NCBI GenBank assembly: GCA_030615865.1
Contig: JAUWYK010000006.1
Span: 1-40,090, forward strand
DNA length: 40,090 nt
Source: Dehalococcoidia bacterium
GTDB lineage: Bacteria; Chloroflexota; Dehalococcoidia; Dehalococcoidales; JAUWYK01
Reading direction: 5' to 3'
In this document: piece by piece, positions 33,558-40,090 of the stretch
Position numbering within the stretch: position 1 is the stretch's first letter
Layout: every line of letters begins with the position of its first letter
Made by a program: the position numbers and the translations under genes
The notes under the pieces: model-generated
Told to the model about the DNA's origin: nothing
Seen by the model: the letters and a program-made list of their open reading frames with translations, nothing else
Databases searched by the model: none

Positions 33558-34121
33558 CTAAGTCTTTAACTTTTTCATCAGAAAGGCGATATTTTTACCG
33601 AAGTTCCAGGCTGTGGTAAGTCCTTCCTCATCCTCCTCAACCTCCCCCTTTTCACGGCCAAAGGCAATATTCCAGTAAGTTGAACCGGGCATAAAGAACC
33701 CTAGAATATGAAACCAATACATAATCTGGGCGAAGGTGAAATTGTGACCAGCGCGGCGGGCTACAACCAAAGGTCCGCCCACTTTCCCGGCGAACACCCT
33801 TCTACGACCACCCATATAGCCGGTTCTTTCCATAAACGCCTTTAATAACGCTGTTGCTGAGCCAAAATACACCGGTGAGGCTAATATGATAGCCTCAGCC
33901 TCTTTTATCCTGGTATACAGTGGGAACAGGTCATCATCAATAGGACACCGCTCTTCATCTTGGCAAACCCTACAGGCATCACACGGTCGGATGTCCAAGC
34001 CGGCTAACCTTATTAGTTCTGTATCCAACCCCTCCTCTTCTATGGCCTTCAGAGTATGTTGGGTTAGAATTTCCGTATTTCCATTCTTTCTCGGGCTACC
34101 AACAATACCAACAGCTTTCAC
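33558..34121 (-). CDS. Iron-sulfur flavoprotein / NADPH-dependent FMN reductase family
   Basis: A 187-residue flavodoxin-fold protein with G-S-P-R-K-N-G-N-T at residues 8-16 and a C-x2-C-x2-C-x5-C cluster starting near residue 48, as in the protein at 2019. The S-P-V-Y-F-G-S-A-T-A segment is the second FMN contact region. It probably carries FMN and an iron-sulfur cluster and moves electrons to an unknown partner. The GTG start uses AGGAGGTG, which overlaps the stop codon of nadD, so it is coupled to nadD although it seems to be a later arrival between nadD tail copies. Confidence 0.85.
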   Translation of the reverse strand: MKAVGIVGSPRKNGNTEILTQHTLKAIEEEGLDTELIRLAGLDIRPCDACRVCQDEERCPIDDDLFPLYTRIKEAEAIILASPVYFGSATALLKAFMERTGYMGGRRRVFAGKVGGPLVVARRAGHNFTFAQIMYWFHILGFFMPGSTYWNIAFGREKGEVEEDEEGLTTAWNFGKNIAFLMKKLKT

Positions 34122-34131
34122 ACTGCACCTC

Positions 34132-34737
34132 CTATTGCGTCACATACAGCTTGTGCTGCTTAATGTATCTGTTTACTGGCTCAGGTACAAGGTGGCGAAC
34201 ATATAATCCTTTAGCAACCCGTTCTCTAACTAATGAGGCGCTTATGTCTATTTCCGGCCCATCCATAACCATTACCCGCTGAGAAATGCTAGGGATGCTG
34301 GCTTCTAGCTGTTTAAGTTTAGGACGGGGATAGCCGGGTCTGGGGACAACCACCAAACGACACATTGTAATAAGCTGGGATGGCTCATGCCATTGGGGGA
34401 GTTCAGCCAAACTATCCCAGCCTAAAATCAAAAATAGCTCATCCTCAGCCCCAATTTGACCCTGCAAATCAGCAATAGTATCAATGGTATAGGAGGGACT
34501 GGCTCGGTCTATGTCCACGGTAGATAGTTTAAAGTAAGGTTTATCAGCAATGGCAAGGCGCACCATCTCCACCCGATGCTCCACAGCCGAAATAGGCCTA
34601 TCCATCTTTAGCCACGGCTGACCAGCGGGCACAAACAGAGTCTCAGCCAGATTTACTCGAGCTCTTGCCTCCTCAGCCACAATGAGGTGCCCGTTATGAA
34701 TCGGGTCAAAGGTTCCCCCAAGCACCCCTATGTTCAT
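34132..34737 (-). CDS. nadD: Nicotinate-nucleotide adenylyltransferase
   Basis: NadD adenylylates nicotinate mononucleotide, the step after NadC. G-G-T-F-D-P-I-H-N-G-H-L at residues 7-18 is the nucleotidyltransferase signature. The central L-I-L-G-W-D-S-L-A-E-L segment and the C-terminal I-D-I-S-A-S-L-V-R-E-R motif (usually ISST-IR) complete the family pattern. Length 201 is normal. It begins one base after the obg stop and so is coupled to it. Its last codons exist in two further broken copies to the left. Confidence 0.95.
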   Translation of the reverse strand: MNIGVLGGTFDPIHNGHLIVAEEARARVNLAETLFVPAGQPWLKMDRPISAVEHRVEMVRLAIADKPYFKLSTVDIDRASPSYTIDTIADLQGQIGAEDELFLILGWDSLAELPQWHEPSQLITMCRLVVVPRPGYPRPKLKQLEASIPSISQRVMVMDGPEIDISASLVRERVAKGLYVRHLVPEPVNRYIKQHKLYVTQ

Positions 34738-34738
34738 T

Positions 34739-36007
34739 CTACAGCCACTCCCATTCTAAATTGCCACAGCGAACCCTATCACCAGGCTTAACCCCCGCCT
34801 TGACCAATGCCTTGCTCACTCCTAGCCTAGCCAGCCGCCTTTCAATCTGCCGGCGCAGCCCGGGGTTGGTTACGTCTGTCCTGGCAATGATGCGCTCCAG
34901 CTCAGGTGCCACCACGATAAAGATATCACCTTCCTTATGCACACTAGGACTGATACCCCTAGGCTGAGGGTGAAAAACCTTCCTCGGAATTTTCTCACCA
35001 GCTTCTGCCTCGGCAGTAACCCGACTCAGCGTCTTCATAGTTTCAGCCATAAGCTCAGAAACGCCGTCCGCGGTTGCTGCCGAAATGAAACGGGGAGTAG
35101 TGCCAACACTAGTAAAGGCGTCTTTAATCTCAGCTAACCGAGTCTGCACCTGGGGCAAATCAATCTTATTCACCACCACCAGCTGCGGCTTTTGAGCCAG
35201 AGCCGAATCAAATAAGCTCAGTTCCGCATTGACCCGAACCATATCCTCAACCGGAGACGCAGAACTACCATCTATTAAGTGAACCAGTATTTTGGTACGC
35301 ACAATATGGCGCAGGAAATCGTGTCCCAAGCCCCGACCAAGATGGGCACCATCAATTAACCCCGGAATCTCAGCCAGTACAAAGCTTCGCTGCCCCAGTT
35401 CGACCACACCCAGGATGGGCTCTCGGGTTGTGAACGGATAGCTAGCGATTTTAGGTTTGGCTGCGGAGGCAGCCGCCAGAAGGGTGGACTTGCCAACATT
35501 GGGATAACCAATAATGCCAACATCAGCAATAAGCCTCAATTCTAGTATTATGGAATTCTCTTCTCCAGCCTCCCCCTTCTGCGCAATCTGCGGGGCTTGA
35601 TTAGTTGACGAGGCAAAGTGGGTATTGCCCAACCCGCCTTTACCACCCTTAGCTACCACTGCCTGTTGTCCGGGCTGCTCCAAATCAGCAATGAGGGCCT
35701 TATCGCCTATTTGTGTCTTATATAAGCCCACGGTGCCCACTGGCACGGTTAATATTAGGTTTTCCCCCTTCCTGCCATGCTTCTTTTTGCCCTTGCCATC
35801 CTTGCCGCCTGTCGCTCTATAAAATCCTTTGTGCTTCAATAGGCGCAGGCTAGTAACAGCCGAATCTGCCATAATAATTACAGCACCACCATTACCCCCG
35901 TCACCACCATCAGGACCACCAAAGGGAACGAACTTTTCCCGTCGGAAGCTTACTACTCCGTCACCTCCATCGCCAGCCCGAACTACTATTTCAACCCGGT
36001 CAAACAC
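34739..36007 (-). CDS. obg: Obg family GTPase, ribosome assembly and stress
   Basis: The glycine-rich Obg domain (residues 1-157: G-D-G-G-D-G-V-V-S-F, G-G-x-G-G-x-G) is followed by a G domain with G1 G-Y-P-N-V-G-K-S-T, G3-like E-I-P-G-L-I-D-G-A and G4 N-K-I-D. A C-terminal OCT domain starts near residue 345 and is present in Gram-positives and Chloroflexi. It binds the 50S subunit. The GTG start (Met-Phe-Asp-Arg) is conserved in the family; its ribosome binding site is poor. It faces the candidate origin. Confidence 0.96.
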   Translation of the reverse strand: MFDRVEIVVRAGDGGDGVVSFRREKFVPFGGPDGGDGGNGGAVIIMADSAVTSLRLLKHKGFYRATGGKDGKGKKKHGRKGENLILTVPVGTVGLYKTQIGDKALIADLEQPGQQAVVAKGGKGGLGNTHFASSTNQAPQIAQKGEAGEENSIILELRLIADVGIIGYPNVGKSTLLAAASAAKPKIASYPFTTREPILGVVELGQRSFVLAEIPGLIDGAHLGRGLGHDFLRHIVRTKILVHLIDGSSASPVEDMVRVNAELSLFDSALAQKPQLVVVNKIDLPQVQTRLAEIKDAFTSVGTTPRFISAATADGVSELMAETMKTLSRVTAEAEAGEKIPRKVFHPQPRGISPSVHKEGDIFIVVAPELERIIARTDVTNPGLRRQIERRLARLGVSKALVKAGVKPGDRVRCGNLEWEWL

Positions 36008-36233
36008 AACAAATCCAGACTTTGTTAATATTACATCTTATCTAAACATATTAATTAGTTAATTACAATATTTAAATTAGTAATAATAGTAAGATGTTGG
36101 TGTGGGGAGCTAAGGTAAGTATTGGGTAAAGAGCCTGATGTGCTTTGAACTTATCAACAATTTTGGGGCTTATCCACAATTTATGCCGTTTTTAGCTGAG
36201 TTAATTTGTTTATAGACGGGTAGTTTATGGTGG
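36008..36233. other. Candidate replication origin region between dnaA and obg
   Basis: A perfect DnaA box TTATCCACA lies at 36170-36178 and a near match TTATCAACA at 36151-36159, 19 bases apart in the same orientation. They adjoin a very AT-rich stretch (about 36025-36095) that could be an unwinding element. Position beside dnaA fits bacterial origins. Only two boxes are clear, which is few, so this remains a candidate. Confidence 0.5.
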
Positions 36234-37589
36234 TTAATATTTCCTTGCCTTTTGCTTGGGGGACATGCTTTGTTGGATATCCCGGATTTTGCGTCTCAAA
36301 TAAGGGTTGGCATCAATCTCACCGGCTATTTGTTCACAAGCGTGGGTAACAGTTGAGTGATCTCTATCCCCCAGCTCTTTGCCAATTTGGACTAGTGAGC
36401 AATTGGTTTCCTGCCGGATAAGATACATTGCCACCTGTCGGGCTAAAGCAGTTTGCTTATCTCTTTTTCGGCTTTTTAAGTCTGCAGGAGCTATCTGGAA
36501 GCTGTTAGCTACTGCTTCTATCACCAAGCTAGGTGCGAAATGAGCCCTTTTACCAGCTTTACTGCCTATATCCTGGAGCGCTTGAGCGGCTAACTCAGGG
36601 GTGAGAGAAGCCCTAGTCAGCTTGGCGTAAGCAATAACCCGGTTTAAGGAACCTTCCAGCTCCCTTATGTTTTGCTGAATCCGGTGAGCAATAAACTCCA
36701 GTAGCTCTGAAGGGACATTGGTTCCTTGCTGCTCAGCTTTGGCTTGCAAAATAGCAAGGCGTGTTTCAAGGTCAGGAGGTTGAATATCAGCAATTAACCC
36801 CCATTCAAAACGGGAGCGCAATCTGTCCTGTAGTAGGGGCATCAGTTTGGGAGGGCAATCGCTGGTAATAGCAATCTGGCGATTAGCATTATGTAGTTCA
36901 TTAAAGGTATGGAAAAAGCTTTCCTCTGTCTGCTCCTTGCCACTGATAAAGTGGATGTCATCTATCAACAACATATCAACACTTCTATATTTGTTGCGGA
37001 ATTCCTCTGTTTTTCTGTCTCGGATAGCATTTATAAGCTCGTTGGTAAACTGCTCGGCGCTAACATAAAGCACCTGAATATTGCTGGCGACAGCCACATG
37101 GCCAATAGCGTGCAGTAAGTGTGTCTTACCCAACCCCACGTCTCCATATAGAAATAGTGGATTATAGGTATGTCCTGGGTTTTCGACTACCTCTAGGGCA
37201 GCGGCATATGCTAAGCGGTTACAGCTGCCTACAATGAAGGAATCAAAGGTATATTTGGGGTTAAATCTGGGGGAGTTTATTTGTCTAGAAGCGATTTCGT
37301 CTCGGGCGCCATAGCTATCTGGTGAATTTTGGTACCTACCATTTACTTGGAAGCGGACGCTCACCTTATTACGGGTAAGACCAATGAGCGTTTTTTCAAT
37401 CAAGGAGCGTTGGTTCTTGTCTAAATATTCAGCGACAAAAGTGTTGGGTACACCGACAATAAGTTGATTATCTTGATAACTTAAGCCTACAGTTTTTTCC
37501 AGCCAGGTCCGGTAGTTTGGCTTGTTGACTTCGATTTGCAACTCGCCGAGGGCAGCCGCCCAGATTTCTTGTGCCGACCTAGTTGTCAT
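36234..37589 (-). CDS. dnaA: Chromosomal replication initiator protein DnaA
   Basis: Domain I is at the N terminus. AAA+ Walker A G-D-V-G-L-G-K-T-H lies near residue 148 and Walker B L-L-I-D-D-I-H-F-I near 210. The DNA-binding domain IV has G-D-R-D-H-S-T-V-T-H-A. Length 451 is typical. I start at ATG 37589, seven bases after a GGAAGG SD, rather than at the adjoining TTG. It opens DNA at oriC, and a DnaA box pair lies directly downstream of its stop. Confidence 0.96.
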   Translation of the reverse strand: MTTRSAQEIWAAALGELQIEVNKPNYRTWLEKTVGLSYQDNQLIVGVPNTFVAEYLDKNQRSLIEKTLIGLTRNKVSVRFQVNGRYQNSPDSYGARDEIASRQINSPRFNPKYTFDSFIVGSCNRLAYAAALEVVENPGHTYNPLFLYGDVGLGKTHLLHAIGHVAVASNIQVLYVSAEQFTNELINAIRDRKTEEFRNKYRSVDMLLIDDIHFISGKEQTEESFFHTFNELHNANRQIAITSDCPPKLMPLLQDRLRSRFEWGLIADIQPPDLETRLAILQAKAEQQGTNVPSELLEFIAHRIQQNIRELEGSLNRVIAYAKLTRASLTPELAAQALQDIGSKAGKRAHFAPSLVIEAVANSFQIAPADLKSRKRDKQTALARQVAMYLIRQETNCSLVQIGKELGDRDHSTVTHACEQIAGEIDANPYLRRKIRDIQQSMSPKQKARKY

Positions 37590-37915
37590 CAAATTCCTTC
37601 CCCCTATTGTTCGACCCAGTTTAACCCTTAAAATTCACAAGTTTATGTTATAAATCAAAGCCCCAACTCGTAGGGGGCTTAATGCGGACTAAGCTGGGGG
37701 TATGGGGGTAGAAAATCAAGCGGGATGCAACAAGCATATCATACCCGTCTTCTTTAATGGCAAGGCTTTTGATGGTGGTTGCAGGTCATTTTTAGCCCGT
37801 CTTTTGCCTTGCGAGGTCTATCAGGCTTGTTTTTTTATTCAATTTTGAGCTGATAGATATGAATGGATGGTTGTTAGAAAAATTTTTTGATGTTAGAATC
37901 TGGTGGAGGCTTAAA
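37590..37915. other. Intergenic region between divergent dnaA and fmt
   Basis: This 326-base gap holds a 7-bp hairpin, AAGCCCC (37658-37664) with GGGGCTT (37674-37680), about 70 bases upstream of dnaA, and a G-rich stretch at about 37690-37715. A TTGTTA (37871-37876) and TAGAAT (37894-37899) pair is spaced 17 bases before fmt, but the start site would fall on the ribosome binding site, so I doubt it is a promoter. I see no gene or perfect DnaA box. Confidence 0.5.
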
Positions 37916-38869
37916 TTGCGAGTTATCTTTATGGGCACCCCTGAGTTTGCTGCCTTGTGTCTTGAGCAGCTTATGCTTAATCGATACCAGGTGGTCGCTA
38001 TCTATACCCAGCGTGATAAACCGGCAGGCAGGGGGCGCACCTTGGTTTCTCCTCCAGTGAAGAGGGTAGCCCAAGCCTGGGAGCTGCCGGTGGTGCAGCC
38101 GGCTAGTTTGAAGAGTGAGGAGGAGGCGGCGAAACTGGCTGGATTTGCCCCCGATGTTATCGTGGTGGCTGCCTTTGGTCAAATTCTGCCACCATCGGTT
38201 TTGGACATGCCTCGTTATGGATGTATTAATATTCATCCGTCTCTGTTACCTAGATTTCGAGGTGCCTCGCCAATAGCGGCGGCTATTCTGGCTGGCGATG
38301 AGTTTACCGGGGTGAGTATTATGCTGATGGACGCCGGATTGGATACCGGTCCTGTATTAGCCAGGGCGCAGATTCCTATTTCCAGATGGGATACAACTGG
38401 CTCGCTTACGACCAAGCTGTCGTTAATAGCGGCTCAGTTGCTCCAGGATGTTCTACCTCGCTGGTTTAGGGGTGAGCTCACCCCTAAACCCCAGAATGAA
38501 GCTGAAGCTACCTATTGTGGCTCAATTACCAAAGAGGAGGGCGAGATTGATTGGCATTTGCCGGCTATAGACATCTGGCGGCGGGTGCGTGCCTTCTACC
38601 CCTGGCCAGAGTGTTACACCAAGTGGCGGGGAAGGCAGCTTAAGATTATTGAGGCGGTGCCTCTGCCTGAGGAGGAAACTGTTGAGGTAGGGCAGGTGGT
38701 AGCTCTGACCCCGGGTGGTGCCGGGTCAACGGCTGCATTTGGAGTCCATACCGGGGATGGGGTTTTGGGGGTGTTAACGGTTCAATTGGAGGGGAAGCGA
38801 GCTATGTCTGCTGCCGAGTTTTTGAGAGGGCAGAGGCAGTTCATCGGGGCAATACTACCATTGAGCTAG
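37916..38869 (+). CDS. fmt: Methionyl-tRNA formyltransferase
   Basis: Fmt formylates initiator Met-tRNA. The start is TTG at 37916 (Met-Arg-Val-Ile-Phe-Met-Gly-Thr-Pro), six bases after a perfect GGAGG at 37905-37909; an ATG 57 bases upstream would add residues not seen in the family. The N10-formyltetrahydrofolate site I-N-I-H-P-S-L-L-P-R-F-R-G and the D-A-G-L-D-T-G-P motif are present. The C-terminal OB-like domain has the R-x-F-x-P-W-P pattern. Length 317 is normal. No def gene is adjacent; mazG follows 40 bases later. Confidence 0.95.
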   Translation: MRVIFMGTPEFAALCLEQLMLNRYQVVAIYTQRDKPAGRGRTLVSPPVKRVAQAWELPVVQPASLKSEEEAAKLAGFAPDVIVVAAFGQILPPSVLDMPRYGCINIHPSLLPRFRGASPIAAAILAGDEFTGVSIMLMDAGLDTGPVLARAQIPISRWDTTGSLTTKLSLIAAQLLQDVLPRWFRGELTPKPQNEAEATYCGSITKEEGEIDWHLPAIDIWRRVRAFYPWPECYTKWRGRQLKIIEAVPLPEEETVEVGQVVALTPGGAGSTAAFGVHTGDGVLGVLTVQLEGKRAMSAAEFLRGQRQFIGAILPLS

Positions 38870-38909
38870 AGCAGGGCTTATACTTAAATAACAAGTTAAG
38901 GAGATTACT

Positions 38910-39692
38910 TTGTCTTCACCAAAGAACCTGAACCAGTTTGCTACTCTGGTAGGCATTATCGCCAGATTGCGAGCCCCTGATGGTTGCCCGTGGGACAGGA
39001 AGCAGACCCATGCTTCACTCAGGGAAAACTTGCTTGAGGAGTGCTATGAGGTATTGGAGGCTCTGGACGAGGGGAATTCTGGCAAGCTCTGTGATGAGTT
39101 AGGTGACCTGTTGATGCAGGTTGTTCTCCATACCCAGATTGCCACTGAAGCCGGAGAATTTGAGCTAGGGGATGTAATAAGTAACATTAATGCCAAGCTA
39201 ATCCATCGCCACCCCCATATCTTTGGCTCACAAAAGGTGAAGGATGCCGAGGAGGTGGCGCTTAACTGGGAGGTGCTAAAGCAGGAGGAGAGAGAGGCTG
39301 ATACCTCTATACTAGCCAGTGTGCCTAAACAGATGCCGGCTTTGGGTTATAGTCAGGAGATTCAGCGCCGGGTGGCGCAGGTAGGCTTTGACTGGGAAGA
39401 TATTGACGGCGTTATCGATAAGCTGGCTGAGGAAGTTGGTGAGTTTAAGCGAGCTGATAGCCAAGAGGAGAAGGCGCGGGAGTTTGGCGACTTACTATTT
39501 ACCCTGGTTAATATTGCCCGCCGGCTGGGGATTGATTTAGAGGCGGCGCTGAGGCAGGCAAATAAGCGGTTTTACCGTCGCTTCTCCTATATGGAAGAGG
39601 TCTGCCGCCAGCGTGGGGTAAATTTGGGGGATTTATCCTTTGATGAGCAGAACGCTCTGTGGGAGGAGGCTAAGAGGAAGATAAAGGATTAA
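38910..39692 (+). CDS. mazG: Nucleoside triphosphate pyrophosphohydrolase MazG
   Basis: MazG hydrolyses NTPs to NMP and pyrophosphate, cleaning the pool and lowering ppGpp in some bacteria. The N-terminal domain has P-D-G-C-P-W-D-R-K-Q-T-H near residue 22 and the metal-binding E-E-C-Y-E-V...D-E-L-G-D-L-L-M-Q-V. A second MazG domain follows (E-E-V-G-E-F...E-F-G-D-L-L-F-T-L). Length 260 is typical. It starts at TTG behind AAGGAG. Confidence 0.94.
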   Translation: MSSPKNLNQFATLVGIIARLRAPDGCPWDRKQTHASLRENLLEECYEVLEALDEGNSGKLCDELGDLLMQVVLHTQIATEAGEFELGDVISNINAKLIHRHPHIFGSQKVKDAEEVALNWEVLKQEEREADTSILASVPKQMPALGYSQEIQRRVAQVGFDWEDIDGVIDKLAEEVGEFKRADSQEEKAREFGDLLFTLVNIARRLGIDLEAALRQANKRFYRRFSYMEEVCRQRGVNLGDLSFDEQNALWEEAKRKIKD

Positions 39693-39702
39693 AGCTAATG
39701 TC

Positions 39703-39715
39703 GGGGCGAAGCCCC
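39703..39715 (+). terminator. Short GC-rich hairpin after mazG
   Basis: GGGGC (39703-39707) and GCCCC (39711-39715) pair over a GAA loop, ten bases past the mazG stop. It is followed by TCTTAAAA rather than a run of T. The same GGC-GAA-GCC core occurs in the repeat at 19532-19552, so it may be a repeat remnant acting as a terminator. Confidence 0.4.
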
Positions 39716-39775
39716 TCTTAAAACATATAGACATAGCGGTGTTTATATATTACTATTGGTTGAGGGGTTAAGGCT

Positions 39776-39934
39776 ATGGAGAACCTAAAACGCAGGGAGA
39801 TACTGGAAGACGAAGAAGATATTCGTGAGGGGTTGAAAGCCCTGGCTGATGAGGAGGACACTGCAACCTGGGAGCAATATCAGCGCCAAAGGGCAGAGCG
39901 GGAGCTGCGGGTGCGTGCTAAGTTAAACTACTAA
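39776..39934 (+). CDS. Small highly charged protein, 52 residues
   Basis: An ATG at 39776 behind GAGGGGTTAAGG opens a frame rich in Glu, Asp and Arg (M-E-N-L-K-R-R-E-I-L-E-D-E-E-D-I) that ends R-A-K-L-N-Y-stop. It should form one or two helices. I recognise no family. Coding is supported by the ribosome binding site and the even codon mix, but the frame is short. Confidence 0.45.
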   Translation: MENLKRREILEDEEDIREGLKALADEEDTATWEQYQRQRAERELRVRAKLNY

Positions 39935-39950
39935 AAGACTATAACAACAA

Positions 39951-40024
<74 letters not shown>

Positions 40025-40090
40025 CTCACTTTATTATAGGCTGATTTAATCTCTTCGGCAAGAAGGGTGAACTGAAAAGTCGTTTATTAG

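Noticed and set aside
29836..34131. Complete integrative element or prophage between gyrB and nadD
   Set aside because: Gene-end duplications suggest insertion, but there is no integrase, transposase, phage gene or perfect terminal repeat, so only the remnants are claimed.
37871..37899. TTGTTA-N17-TAGAAT as the fmt promoter
   Set aside because: The predicted start site falls on the GGAGG ribosome binding site, which would destroy translation.

Overview
This 40 kb window looks like chromosome from a Dehalococcoidia-type Chloroflexota bacterium. I infer this from several things: the clustering of hisS, gyrB, nadD, obg, dnaA, fmt and mazG; a Bacillus-style SOS box before lexA; a DUF951 gene; single-membrane style lipoprotein signals on ZnuA and a TPR protein; and heavy use of GTG and TTG starts behind strong Shine-Dalgarno (SD) sequences. 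The species cannot be named from the sequence alone. Most of the window is ordinary housekeeping DNA, and there is no transposase, integrase or CRISPR array.

Layout, left to right. 1-3.1 kb: a nitroreductase cut by the window edge, an MFS transporter, an iron-sulfur flavoprotein and ybeY. 3.3-8.6 kb: tRNA-Ser(GCT), miaB, yajC and the complete de novo NAD block nadA-nadB-nadC. 8.6-12.2 kb, minus strand: a fur-type regulator, znuA-, znuC- and znuB-type metal uptake genes and a coupled methyltransferase. A shared 19-bp operator-like word lies before both fur and znuA. 12.3-18.3 kb: dtd, an FmdB zinc ribbon gene, an orphan exosortase/archaeosortase, a TIGR04076 gene, folC, and then pyrF, a small unknown gene, a DUF951 gene and dinB. 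18.3-26.2 kb: an orphan PD-(D/E)XK-like protein, a single PAS domain protein, a mechanosensitive channel, a branched-chain aminotransferase, plsY, a class II aldolase, lexA with its SOS box, rpsT and rel. 26.4-29.8 kb: hisS and gyrB. 34.1-40.1 kb: nadD, obg, a candidate oriC, dnaA, fmt, mazG, a small ORF and tRNA-Pro(CGG).

The most unusual part is 29.8-34.1 kb, between the convergent genes gyrB and nadD. The accessory genes there are separated by broken copies of the 3' ends of gyrB and nadD. One copy is a nadD tail joined directly to a gyrB tail (31622-31776); the other is a lone nadD tail (33369-33506). Both keep their reading frame and true stop codon, with synonymous or conservative differences from the intact genes. 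This suggests repeated gain of DNA at this site by recombination with related genomes, or an old tandem duplication. The cargo is a membrane-anchored dCTP deaminase/dUTPase-fold protein that appears to lack its catalytic residues, two small unknown genes, a TPR lipoprotein and a second iron-sulfur flavoprotein.

Functional links: nadA, nadB, nadC and nadD give most of the route from aspartate to NAD. LexA probably controls itself. The Fur-type regulator probably controls the metal transporter. Small GC-rich hairpin repeats sit in several intergenic gaps, and one may cover the nadA ribosome binding site.
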